Origin: Streptomyces violaceusniger
GTDB taxonomy: Bacteria; Actinomycetota; Actinomycetes; Streptomycetales; Streptomycetaceae
DNA: 64,000 nt
Reading direction: 5' to 3'
Assembly (NCBI GenBank): GCA_005405945.1
Contig: BJHW01000002.1
Coordinates: forward strand, 1,674,001 to 1,738,000
Shown here: positions 55,092 through 63,375 of the stretch, one piece after another
How the letters are laid out: the number at the start of each line of letters is the position of its first letter
How positions within the stretch are numbered: position 1 is the first letter of the stretch
Made by a program: the position numbers and the translations under genes
Notes under the pieces: model-generated
What the model was told of the DNA's origin: nothing
Databases searched by the model: none
What the model saw: the letters and a program-made list of their open reading frames with translations, nothing else

Positions 55092-55648
55092 TTACGCGGC
55101 GACCGCGCCGGCGGAGTGTGAGCCGCTCAGCGCCGCCGAGAACTGGTCGACGAGCCGTTCGAGCGCTTCCCGCGTGGTGGGGTCCACCACTACGCCCCGT
55201 CCTTGCCCACCTCGATGTGCTGGTCCAGCACGAACCAGCCCGGTGTGATGTGCGCGGGGCCCATGGAGGCGAGCACCGGGCGCAGCCCGTAGTCGATGGC
55301 CAGCACATGCGCGGTGCTGCCGCCGGTCGCCAGCGGCAGCACGGTCTTGCCCTCCAGCGCGAACTGGGGCAGCAGGTCGAGCAACGCCTTCAGCAGCCCC
55401 GAATACGCGGCCTTGTAGACCGGGGTGCCGATGACCACACCATCGGCCCGGGCGACGAGCTCCGTGGCGCGAACGATCTCCGGATGCCCGAAGTCCGCGT
55501 GCAGCAGGGCCTCGGCCGGAAGCGTGCGGATGTCCAGGGGGATCACCTGGTGCCCCTGGACGGTGAGCCGGGAGTCCAGGCTGCGCAGGAGCCGGGCGGT
55601 GCGGGAGGTGGGGGAGGGGCTGCCGGAGATGGAGAGGATGGTGGGCAT
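55092..55648 (-). CDS. ssuE: NADPH-dependent FMN reductase (SsuE-like), apparent frameshift
   Basis: About 185 residues. The start is MPTILSISGSPSPTSRTARL, the flavodoxin-like SGSPs.sS.t phosphate loop, then DGVVIGTPVYKAAYSGLLKA (the GTPvY..s.s..LK signature) and FALEGKTVLPLATGGSTAHV. One lost G near 55195 shifts the end to VVVDPTTREALERLVDQFSA. This is the SsuE family, which feeds FMNH2 to SsuD-type monooxygenases. It is the last gene of the leftward organosulfur operon, so that is its likely partner. The 140 bases to the next upstream gene are non-coding. Confidence 0.88.
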
Positions 55649-55788
55649 GGCGGGGGTTCACCTCGAAAACGTCGGTGCGGAAGGAGTTGGGGGAGCGGAA
55701 GGAGCGAGGAAGGAGCGGAATCGGAGGGGAGGCGGGACGCGAGGACCGGTGCCGGTCATCGGCACGACGGCCCCGGCTACGGGTGATC

Positions 55789-57228
55789 TCATAGCGCCTT
55801 GCCCGGGTTGAGGATGCCGCGCGGGTCGAAGGCCGCCTTGAGGCGACGCTGGAGCGCGTGCTGGTCCGGGCCGAGCTCCTCGCCGAGCCAGCGCCGCTTG
55901 AGGGTGCCCACGCCGTGTTCGCCGGTGAGCGTGCCACCGAGGCGGAGCGCGGCCGAGAAGATGTCGCCCGCCGCCCGCCAGGCGGCGTCCGGGACGGCGG
56001 GGAGGCCCGGGTCGAGGACGAGAATGGGGTGCAGGTTGCCGTCGGCGGCATGGGCGAAGGTGAAGATCCGCACCCCGTGCCGGTCCGCCGCGGCGTCGAT
56101 CTCCCGTACGGCGGCTGCCAGTTGGTTCCTGGGGACGGCGATGTCCTCGATCAGCGGACGGCCCAGCCGCTCCAGCGAGGGCAGGGCGAGTCGGCGCGCC
56201 GCGAGCAGCCGTTCCGCCTCGGCCGGATCCTTGGTGACCTCGACCGAGTCGGCCCGTCCGCGCAAGCGCCGTACGGCCGCGTCGGCCTCGGCGGCCGCGC
56301 CGCGCCCGTCGCACTGCACGAGCAGCAGGGCGCCGCCGCGCGACCGCAGATCCGTGCCCTGGGCGTCGTCCACCGCGCCCAGCACGGGGCCGTCGAGCAA
56401 TTCGGCCATGGCGGGCTCGATCCGGGCGGCGGTGAGCGCGGAGACGGCCTCGGCTCCTTCGGCGAAGCCGGCGAAGTACGCGGCGACCGTGACGGTCTCC
56501 TCCGGTACCGGACGCAGCCGTACGGTCGCGGCGGTGATCACACCCAGCGTGCCCTCCGAGCCGGTGAGCAGGCCCGTCAGGTCATAGCCGGTGACACCCT
56601 TGACGGTGCGTCGGCCGGTCCGTATCGGCGTCCCGTCCGCCAGCAGCGCGTCGAGGCCCAGGACGGCGTCCCTGGTCACCCCGTACTTGGCGCAGCGCAG
56701 ACCGCCGGCGTTGGTCGCGATGTTCCCGCCGATGGTCGAGATCGCGGCGCTCGCCGGGTCGGGAGCGTAAGCCAGCCCGAACTCTCCCGCCGCGCGGTCC
56801 AGGTCGGCGGTGATCACCCCCGGTTCGACGACGGCGATCTGCTCCTCGGGGCTCAGCTCCAGGATCCGGTTCATCCCGGAGAGGTCGAGGACGACACTGC
56901 CCGCCCCCGCGCTCGCGCCGCCGGACAGTCCCGTCCCCGCCCCGCGCGGCACGACCGGCACCCGCAGGGCGTGCGCGTGGCGCAGCGCGGTCCGGAGGTG
57001 CTCGGTGCGCGTGGCGTGTACCACCGCGAGCGGGAGGCCCGCCGGGCGGCTTCCGGAGCGGTCGGTGGCGTATGGGCCGGTGGCCTCGGGGCCGGTGCCC
57101 AGTATCCCGTCGGGCAGGTCCCGGCGCAGCGCCGCCAGCAGCGCGGCGGCGGCATCCGCATCGGTGGCATGCGCGGGTGCGGAGCCGGTGCGGTCGGCCG
57201 TATCGGGGTCGGACAGCGGGACGGTCAT
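55789..57228 (-). CDS. FAD-linked oxidase (GlcD/D-lactate dehydrogenase family)
   Basis: The protein has 479 residues, coupled to the upstream acyl-CoA-dehydrogenase-like gene (ATGA). The FAD_binding_4 domain shows VPVVPRGAGTGLSGGASAGA (~90-112), STIGGNIATNAGGLRCAKYG (~164-183) and GSEGTLGVITAATVRL. The C-terminal FAD-oxidase C domain has FTFAHAADGNLHPILVLDPG, GGTLTGEHGVGTLKRRWLGE and DPRGILNPGKAL. The family oxidises alpha-hydroxy acids such as glycolate or D-lactate. In a sulfur operon it may handle the oxidised carbon fragment left after desulfonation; that is inference. Confidence 0.87.
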   Translation of the reverse strand: MTVPLSDPDTADRTGSAPAHATDADAAAALLAALRRDLPDGILGTGPEATGPYATDRSGSRPAGLPLAVVHATRTEHLRTALRHAHALRVPVVPRGAGTGLSGGASAGAGSVVLDLSGMNRILELSPEEQIAVVEPGVITADLDRAAGEFGLAYAPDPASAAISTIGGNIATNAGGLRCAKYGVTRDAVLGLDALLADGTPIRTGRRTVKGVTGYDLTGLLTGSEGTLGVITAATVRLRPVPEETVTVAAYFAGFAEGAEAVSALTAARIEPAMAELLDGPVLGAVDDAQGTDLRSRGGALLLVQCDGRGAAAEADAAVRRLRGRADSVEVTKDPAEAERLLAARRLALPSLERLGRPLIEDIAVPRNQLAAAVREIDAAADRHGVRIFTFAHAADGNLHPILVLDPGLPAVPDAAWRAAGDIFSAALRLGGTLTGEHGVGTLKRRWLGEELGPDQHALQRRLKAAFDPRGILNPGKAL

Positions 57229-58400
57229 GTCGGCCTCTCACTCTGTGTGCCGAGCGCCGCCGCGCCGATGGCCAGCAGCGCCGTGTCCTCCTGCGGGGCG
57301 TGCACCGGGGCGCACTGGACGTCCCTGAAGTGGCGCTCCAGCGGGTTGTCGCGGGACAGCCCCGGATTGCCCAGCAGCCGGAGCCCCAGGGCGACCGCCT
57401 CGGTGGCATGCCGGTCGGCCAGGACGCGGGCTCCCAGGGCGTGTTCGGGGGTGTACGAGCCGTCGGCCGCGTCCACTCGCCGCGCGCCCCCGAACACCAG
57501 CTGCTCGGCCGAGTCCAGCCGCAGCGCGATCTCACCGGCCACGCGCCGGAAGCGTTCCGTACGGGCCACCGGGTGGCCGAGGTTGGCGGGGACCCGTTCG
57601 TGGGCGAAGCGGTGGACGTAACCCTGGGCGGCGCGCGCCACACCCAAGTAGAGGGCGGCGAGCGGCAGGTGGAGGGCCGCACCCGCGCGGTTGTCCTGTT
57701 CGGCCGCGGCGCCGTGCTCGGTCAGGTCGATGACGTTCCCCGCGGGGATCTCGACGTCGCGCAGCGCGATGTCATGGCTTCCGCTGGCGCGCAGCCCCAG
57801 ATGGTCCCAGCGGTGGGTGATCTCGATCCCGGGCGCGGTGCCGGGTACCACGAACGTCCCGACCCGTGGCGTGGGCTCGTCCGTGGTGGCCCACACCAGC
57901 AGCCAGTCCAGTCCCTCCACACCGGTCGCGAAGCGCTTGTGGCCGTTGAGTGCCCAGCCGTGCGCCGTGCGCCGGGCCACCGTCGCGGGCAGCCCGCCCC
58001 GCGCGGGCGAGCCGAGTTCGGGCTCGACCCGGACGTGGTTGAGCAGCACCGGCCGCGCGGCGGCCTCGGCCACCACCTGTCCGTAGAGCTCCTCCGGCCA
58101 GTGCGGCCGCACGGCCTGGCGACGGTGGATCGAAAGGCTCATCGCGGCGATCAGCGCCACCGACGGATCGCCCTCGCCGAGCGCGTGCAGGATGCGCGCG
58201 GTATCCGCCACTCCGAGGGCGGGACCCCCATACCGCTCGCCGACGGTGGCCGTGAGCAGCCCGGCCTCGTGCGCGGCGCGGATCCCCTCGGCCGGAAACG
58301 TACCCTCGCGGTCGTAACGGGCGGCGGTCGCGGCGAGCCGCCGCGTCACGGTGGCCGGCGAGGAGAGATCCGGGACGGGCAGCGCGAGCTCGGCGGTCAT
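57225..58400 (-). CDS. acyl-CoA-dehydrogenase-fold flavin monooxygenase (SfnB/DszC-like)
   Basis: The protein has 391 residues with the acyl-CoA dehydrogenase architecture: helical N-domain (PAEGIRAAHEAGLLTATVGE, YGGPALGVADTARILHALGE), beta-domain (WALNGHKRFATGVEGLDWLL, THRWDHLGLRASGSHDIALR) and C-terminal helices (QDNRAGAALHLPLAALYLGV; LERHFRDVQCAPVHAPQEDT). The ..FRDv....aH.Pq... ending fits the SfnB/DszC flavin-monooxygenase branch rather than true fatty-acid dehydrogenases. Such enzymes oxidise organosulfur compounds with FMNH2. Its ends overlap both neighbours, so it is firmly part of the sulfur operon. Confidence 0.87.
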   Translation of the reverse strand: MTAELALPVPDLSSPATVTRRLAATAARYDREGTFPAEGIRAAHEAGLLTATVGERYGGPALGVADTARILHALGEGDPSVALIAAMSLSIHRRQAVRPHWPEELYGQVVAEAAARPVLLNHVRVEPELGSPARGGLPATVARRTAHGWALNGHKRFATGVEGLDWLLVWATTDEPTPRVGTFVVPGTAPGIEITHRWDHLGLRASGSHDIALRDVEIPAGNVIDLTEHGAAAEQDNRAGAALHLPLAALYLGVARAAQGYVHRFAHERVPANLGHPVARTERFRRVAGEIALRLDSAEQLVFGGARRVDAADGSYTPEHALGARVLADRHATEAVALGLRLLGNPGLSRDNPLERHFRDVQCAPVHAPQEDTALLAIGAAALGTQSERPT

Positions 58401-59454
58401 GAGGCGAGCGCCTTCCGAAGCCGCGGGCTCAGCCGGTCGCTCCAGAAATCGGTCACCGTCAGCTTCCCCTTCACCGCCCCGAGCGCGCCGAAGGCATCGG
58501 CGACCTTCTGTTCGGAGGCGGTGGCCCCGGCGCTCACCGGCCGGATCCCGGTCCTGCGCTGGGCCTCTCCTGCCGTGAACTCCTCCTGCGCCTGATCCAC
58601 CGGCTGGTGGGTGGCGGCGGCGATGACCTTCGCGTACTCCTTCTGGCGTCCGTCGCGCACATAGGCGTACGCCTTGTCGATACGGGCCAGCAGATCCGCC
58701 AGCGCCCTGCGCTCGGCCGCGCTGCCGAGGGTGTCGTTCGAGGCGGTCCACAGGAAGTTGCCGGAGAGGATGTCCTTGCCGGAACCGATGGTGCGGGCGC
58801 CTCGCTGGTGGGCGGTGATGACCGCGTTGCCGTATCCGGCGAACGCGTCGATGGAACCGCCGTTCAGCGCGGCGATCCCCTTGTCGGGATCGAGCGGGGC
58901 GGCCTCGATGTCGTCCCAGCCGAGCCCGGCCCGCTTCAGCAGTTCGTAGAGGAAGTAGTGGGCGGTGGTGTTCTTGACGTAGCCGACCTTCTTGCCCCGA
59001 AGCTGCGACATCGAGGTGATCGAGGACCCCTTGGGAGCCACGACCTCCTGGTTGAGGGTGTTGCCGCGCCTCACGGCGACGACCTTGAAGTTCGGCTTTC
59101 CGTCGGCCGCCGCGAAGACCGGCGGGATCTCGCTGGAACTCGCCACGTCCAGCGCACCGGCGCGCACCGCCTCCAGTTGCCTGTCGCCGCCCTGGAACAG
59201 GCTCCACTTCACCCGGTACGGAGTGTCGTCCAGATGCGCGAACTTCAGCAGCGCCTCCTCTTCCTTCCAGCCGGTCGCACCTACCCGGAGGGTGACGGAG
59301 GATCCCTTCCCGTCCCCGCCCGCCCCCGCGGAGCCCCACAGGCGCTCAGTGCACCCGCGGCCAGCGCCACGACGGTGGCGAGAGCGGTACGGGCGCGGGC
59401 GCGCCGGAAACGGGAGCGGGCCGGTGGCCTGGACATGCGGGGAACACCTTTCAT
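58397..59454 (-). CDS. sulfonate ABC transporter substrate-binding lipoprotein (SsuA-like), apparent frameshift
   Basis: About 352 residues. The N-terminus has an arginine-rich leader (RFRRARARTALATVVALAAG) and lipobox ALSAC, so it is a lipoprotein. One lost base near 59335 separates this from the mature part (SSVTLRVGATGWKEEEALLK). NMT1/SsuA-like features: VRAGALDVASSSEIPPVFAA, LRGKKVGYVKNTTAHYFLYE, GGSIDAFAGYGNAVITAHQR, and DFWSDRLSPRLRKALAS at the end. It is distinct from the other binding protein in this operon and lacks its own permease, so it probably shares SsuBC. ATG 59454 is chosen; ATG 59436 is possible. Confidence 0.83.
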
Positions 59455-59486
59455 GAGGGGGACGAGGAGGAGACGGCGGCCGGGCG

Positions 59487-60599
59487 TCAGGCGGCCGAGG
59501 TGGCGGCGCGGTGCGCCAGCTCCTGACGGACCAGCGGCAGGACGTGACGCCCGTAGTCGATGGCGTCGTTGAGCGGGTCGTAGCCGCGGATGGACAGCAG
59601 CTCGCAGCCGATGTCGACGTAGTCGAGCAGCGCCTTGGCGACCGTCTCCGGGGAGCCGACCAGCGCCGTGGAGGCACCGGCGGCATTGGTGGCCGCGGCG
59701 GGCGCGGTCCACAGGCAGCGGTCGTGCACCTCGCCGCGCTCGGCGACCGCCAGCAGCCGCTGTGATCCGACGTTGGCCGGGGTGCCCCGGCCGACCGCCG
59801 GGTAGTGCCGGCGCTTGGCCCGCTCGGCGTGGTTGGCCTTGACGGCGCCCAGGGTGCGGTGGGCCTTCTCCCAGGCCAGCTCGTCGGTGGGGGCGATGAT
59901 CGGCCGGAAGGACACCCAGATGCGCGGCCGGGGCCGGCCCGCGGCGTCCGCGTACGCGTTCACCGAGGCGATCTGCTCGGCGGTCTCCTGAAGCGGTTCG
60001 CCCCACAGCCCGAAGATGTCGCCCTGCTGCCCGCCCACCCGGTAGGCGTCCTCGGAGGAACCGCCCACCGAGATGGGGATGGTGCCGTGGTACGGGGTGA
60101 CATCGGAGCGGAAGCCCTCGAAGCGGTAGTACGGGCCCTCGTGGGAGATCGGCCCGTCCGCCTCCCACACCCTGCGCAGGATCCGGATGTACTCGTCCGA
60201 GCGGGCGTACCGCTCGCTCTTGCCCAGATAGTCGCCTTCGCGGCGCTGCTCCTCGTCGTTGCCGCCGGAGATGATGTGCACCACCAGCCGTCCGGCGCTG
60301 ATCCGGTCCAACGTGGCCAGTGCGCGGGCCGCGTGGGTGGGGAAGACCACCCCGGGGCGGTGGGCGAGGACCGGCCTGATGCGCTCGGTGTGGTGTGCGA
60401 CGAACTGGGCCAGCTGCAGTGCGTCCGGGGAGGCCGAGTGGTAGGTGACGAGGGTGTAGTCGAAGCCGCCGTCGTCCAGGGCCCGGGCGTAGCGGCGGGC
60501 GTAGTCCACATCGATTCCGGAACCCGCGGTGGGGTCGCCCTCGGTGGCGGGGTTGGGGTGGACGGCGCTGATGAATTCGACGGGCATGGCCGCGGTCAC
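59487..60599 (-). CDS. ssuD: FMNH2-dependent alkanesulfonate monooxygenase-like (SsuD-family LLM)
   Basis: The protein has 370 residues; GTG start overlaps the upstream stop (GTGA). Luciferase-like fold of the SsuD type: FDYTLVTYHSASPDALQLAQ, RPVLAHRPGVVFPTHAARAL, ISAGRLVVHIISGGNDEEQR, YGTIPISVGG-like HGTIPISVGGSSEDAYRVGG, and SFRPIIAPTDELAWEKAHRT. The NDEEQ..EGDYL..SERY stretch (~115-135) is characteristic of SsuD. With reduced FMN from the SsuE homologue it should cleave C-S bonds of sulfonates to aldehyde and sulfite. It could also act on other organosulfur compounds, since SsuD-family enzymes are diverse. Confidence 0.88.
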   Translation of the reverse strand: MTAAMPVEFISAVHPNPATEGDPTAGSGIDVDYARRYARALDDGGFDYTLVTYHSASPDALQLAQFVAHHTERIRPVLAHRPGVVFPTHAARALATLDRISAGRLVVHIISGGNDEEQRREGDYLGKSERYARSDEYIRILRRVWEADGPISHEGPYYRFEGFRSDVTPYHGTIPISVGGSSEDAYRVGGQQGDIFGLWGEPLQETAEQIASVNAYADAAGRPRPRIWVSFRPIIAPTDELAWEKAHRTLGAVKANHAERAKRRHYPAVGRGTPANVGSQRLLAVAERGEVHDRCLWTAPAAATNAAGASTALVGSPETVAKALLDYVDIGCELLSIRGYDPLNDAIDYGRHVLPLVRQELAHRAATSAA

Positions 60600-61660
60600 T
60601 CCTTGACGAGGCTGGTGTCGGTGTGGTCGGCGAGGATCGGCCTGGGGGTGAGCACACCGATGTCGTGCATGGTGTCGCCGACCTTCTGCACGGACCGGAT
60701 CACCGGCTCGTTCACCGGCAGCAGCTCACTGTTGGCCTGGTCGACCAGGGCCTTGGCGACCGTGGCCGAGGCTCCGCCTGTGCGCTGGATGGCCTTGGCA
60801 TACTCCGCGGGGTGCCGGCGGGACCAGGCCAGCGCCTTGTCCAGGCGGCGCAGATAGTCGGCGATGGCCTTCTTCTTCGCGGGGACCTCAAGGGCCTTCT
60901 CGGAGGCTCCGATGAAGCCGTAGCCGCTCACTCGCCCGTTGGCCCCGTTGATCAGGAGACGGCCCCCGTGCTGCTCGGCCACCGTCTTGTACACGCCGAA
61001 GGTGGCCCAGACCTCGACCTTGCCGGAGGTGAAGGCGGCCTGGGCGTCGGTGGGCAGCAGATACTGGACATGGACGTCGGAGTAGCTCAGCCCCGCCTGC
61101 TCCAGCGCGTGCGCCAGCAGATACTCGGCGATGGACCCCTTGGCCGAGGAGACCACGACCTTCTTCCCCTTGAGGTCCTTGACATCGCGCACCGGTGAGC
61201 CTTTCCGGACCACGATCCCGGTGTGGGTGCCGTCGTTGTGCAGCGCCCCGACGGCCTTCACCCGCACTCCGCCGGAGAGTGCCTGGAGTGTGGGCAGATC
61301 GGCGGCGTACGAGGTGTCGGCGGCCCCGGCCTGCACGGCTTGGAACAGCGGTGCGGCGCCCTCGAACTCGGCCCACTTCACCTTGTACGGCGTTCCCTTG
61401 AGGGCACCCGAGGCGTCGAACAGCGTCTTGAGGTTTTTGGCCTGGTCACCGAGGGTCAGCGTGACCTTCGACGGATCGGTCTCGGACGCCGCCTGGCTGT
61501 CCCCCGCGCACGCACTGGTGGCGAGGAGGGCGGTCAGCGTCAGCGCGGCGCCGAGAGCCCGCGCCGTGGCCGTGGGCCGGCGGTTTCCGGTGTGCGAGCG
61601 GTTCATGCGGTGCGTGTGATTCATACGGTGCGAGCCGTTCATGCGGTGCGTGTGGTTCAT
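60596..61660 (-). CDS. ssuA: sulfonate ABC transporter substrate-binding lipoprotein (SsuA)
   Basis: Up to 354 residues. Signal peptide ARALGAALTLTALLATSACA with a lipobox before Cys, then VTLTLGDQAKNLKTLFDASG, GAPLFQAVQAGAADTSYAAD-like binding region (AAPLFQAVQAGAADTSYA), KGKKVVVSSAKGSIAEYLLA, WATFGVYKTVAEQHGG and GFIGASEKALEVPAKKKAIA. The start is ambiguous: four in-frame ATGs at 61660, 61642, 61624 and 61606 are created by an 18-base tandem repeat. ATG 61660 overlaps the SsuB stop (ATGA) and is preferred. With SsuB and SsuC it forms a sulfonate importer. Confidence 0.87.
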   Translation of the reverse strand: MNHTHRMNGSHRMNHTHRMNRSHTGNRRPTATARALGAALTLTALLATSACAGDSQAASETDPSKVTLTLGDQAKNLKTLFDASGALKGTPYKVKWAEFEGAAPLFQAVQAGAADTSYAADLPTLQALSGGVRVKAVGALHNDGTHTGIVVRKGSPVRDVKDLKGKKVVVSSAKGSIAEYLLAHALEQAGLSYSDVHVQYLLPTDAQAAFTSGKVEVWATFGVYKTVAEQHGGRLLINGANGRVSGYGFIGASEKALEVPAKKKAIADYLRRLDKALAWSRRHPAEYAKAIQRTGGASATVAKALVDQANSELLPVNEPVIRSVQKVGDTMHDIGVLTPRPILADHTDTSLVKE

Positions 61661-61663
61661 GCG
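61592..61663 (-). repeat. 18-base tandem repeat giving four successive start codons for the SsuA gene
   Basis: Four 18-base units, alternating two variants (A B A B), each containing an in-frame ATG. They encode MNHTHR-MNGSHR-MNHTHR-MNRSHT, a His/Asn-rich leader ahead of the normal signal peptide. The A-B pair appears to have been duplicated as a 36-base block. Confidence 0.9.
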
Positions 61664-62403
61664 GTCACCTCTTCTCGATGGCGCGAAGGCGCCGAGGCGT
61701 CGTCGACGCCCAGCCGTCGCAGGAGTTCGCCGCGCAGCGCCACGAAGTCGGGGGAGCCGAGGTCACGCGGGCGTGCGAGGCCCACCTCCGCCTCGTAGGC
61801 GATCCGGCCGCCGTCCATCACCAGCACCCGGTCGGCCAGCAGCAGCGCCTCCTCGACGTCATGCGTGACCAGCAGGATCGAGCAGCCGTGCCGCTGCCAC
61901 AGATCGGCCACCAGCCGCTGCGCCCTGCCGCGGGTGAGCGCGTCGAGCGCGCCGAACGGCTCGTCCAGCAGGAGCAGTTCGGGCTCGCGCACCAGCGCGC
62001 GGGCCAGGGAGACGCGTTGGGCCTGACCGCCGGAGAGCGTCCGGGGCCAGGCGCCCGCGTACTCCTCGATGCCGACCTCGGCCAGATAGCGCCCGGCCAG
62101 CGCGCGGTCCCCATCCGGCAGACCGAGCACGACGTTGTGCCACACCCGCAGCCACGGCATCAGCCGCGGCGACTGGAAGGCCACCGAGCGCCGCTCGGGG
62201 ACGTCCACCTCGCCCTCGGTCTCGCTGTCCAACCCCGCGAGGATCCTCAGCAGCGTCGACTTTCCGCAGCCGCTCTGGCCGAGCAGGGCCACGAACTCGC
62301 CCTCGCGGATGGTGATGTCGAGTCCGTCGAGTACGGTCTTGTCGCCGAATGCGCGGGTCAGCCGGTGGACCTCCACGCTGTTCGCGCCGTTCACCGCGGT
62401 CAT
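61657..62403 (-). CDS. ssuB: sulfonate ABC transporter ATP-binding protein (SsuB)
   Basis: The protein has 248 residues and is coupled at both ends to its neighbours. Walker A is LLGQSGCGKSTLLRILAG (~39-56); the Q-loop region is VAFQSPRLMPWLRVWHNVVL; the signature is LSGGQAQRVSLARALVREPE; Walker B is LLLLDEPFGALDALTRGRAQ; and the switch His is in ILLVTHDVEEALLLADRVLV. The MPWLxVxxNV motif is typical of the SsuB/TauB/NrtCD branch, which imports sulfonates, taurine or nitrate. The neighbouring SsuD-like enzyme points to sulfonates. Confidence 0.93.
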   Translation of the reverse strand: MTAVNGANSVEVHRLTRAFGDKTVLDGLDITIREGEFVALLGQSGCGKSTLLRILAGLDSETEGEVDVPERRSVAFQSPRLMPWLRVWHNVVLGLPDGDRALAGRYLAEVGIEEYAGAWPRTLSGGQAQRVSLARALVREPELLLLDEPFGALDALTRGRAQRLVADLWQRHGCSILLVTHDVEEALLLADRVLVMDGGRIAYEAEVGLARPRDLGSPDFVALRGELLRRLGVDDASAPSRHREEVTA

Positions 62404-63323
62404 GCTCCCTCCCCGTCGAACGAGGCCCGCCAGTCCAGCAGCCGCCGGGACAGCAGCCGCACCGCGAAGTCGCACAGCAGCCCCAGTACCGCGTACACGG
62501 CCAGGCACAGGACGATGACGTCCGTCTGGAAGTACTGCTGGGCGTTGCTCATCAGATAGCCGATACCGGCGTCCGCGTTGACCTGCTCGGCGAAGACCAG
62601 GGCCAGCCACGCGGTGGACAGCGCGTACCGCAGCCCCACCAGCGCCCCGGGCAGCGCGGACGGCAGGATCACGTACCGGATCAGCCCGATGCGGCCCAGG
62701 CCCACCATCCGCCCGGCCTCGATCAGCTGGGCGTCGGCGGACCGGATGCCGCCGTAGATGTTGAAGTACAGCGGGTAGGTGACGCCGAGCGCCACCAGCG
62801 CGATCTTCGGTGTCTCGTCGATGCCGAACCAGACGATGAACAGCGGGATCAGGCCCACCCAGGGAATCGCCCGGAACATGCCCATGGACGCGTCGATGAC
62901 GTCCTCGCCCAGCCGGAACAGACCGGCGGTGAGCGACAGGGTGAGCGCCACGGCCGCGCCGATGAGGAAGCCGATCGCCGCGCGCCGGCCGGAGGCGGCG
63001 ATGGCCCGCGGCAGCTCGCCGGTGCCGATGAGGTCCGCACCGCGCCGCACGACGTCGACGGGGGAGGCCAGTACGGTCTCGGGGAGCACGCCCGTCGCGG
63101 CGGCCAGGTACCAGATCAGCAGCAGTCCGACGGGCCCGGAGGCGCGCCGGACCCCGCGCGGAACCCGGAGGCGGGGCCGGGTGCGCGCGGCGGTGGGTCG
63201 GGATGTCCGCGCCGCGGCGGGTTTGACGGGCGGCGTCGGGTCCTTCGCCGCACCGGGGGGTGGTGGTGCGGACGTGCGCGGGGGCGGTGAGGCCCCGGCC
63301 ACGGGGGAGTGCGAGGAGGGCAT
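62400..63323 (-). CDS. ssuC: sulfonate ABC transporter permease (SsuC)
   Basis: The protein has 307 residues from ATG 63323, overlapping the SsuB start (ATGA). It has an unusually long, Pro/Ala/Arg-rich cytoplasmic N-tail (~70 residues), then BPD_transp_1 helices: GPVGLLLIWYLAAATGVLPE, GFLIGAAVALTLSLTAGLFR, AIPWVGLIPLFIVWFGIDET, KIALVALGVTYPLYFNIYGG, PSALPGALVGLRYALSTAWL and IVLCLAVYAVLGLLCDFAVR. The EAA loop is EAGRMVGLGRIGLIRYVILP. Complete. Together with SsuA and SsuB it completes the importer. Confidence 0.92.
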   Translation of the reverse strand: MPSSHSPVAGASPPPRTSAPPPPGAAKDPTPPVKPAAARTSRPTAARTRPRLRVPRGVRRASGPVGLLLIWYLAAATGVLPETVLASPVDVVRRGADLIGTGELPRAIAASGRRAAIGFLIGAAVALTLSLTAGLFRLGEDVIDASMGMFRAIPWVGLIPLFIVWFGIDETPKIALVALGVTYPLYFNIYGGIRSADAQLIEAGRMVGLGRIGLIRYVILPSALPGALVGLRYALSTAWLALVFAEQVNADAGIGYLMSNAQQYFQTDVIVLCLAVYAVLGLLCDFAVRLLSRRLLDWRASFDGEGA

Positions 63324-63375
63324 GGTGCGGCCTCTCGGTCGGGAAGTGTTCACAGGGAGGTGTGCGGGCGGTGGA

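Noticed and set aside
55092..55648. FMN reductase as the last member of the aminohydroxybenzoate operon
   Set aside because: It is on the opposite strand, beyond a strong hairpin, and fits as SsuE of the leftward sulfur operon.
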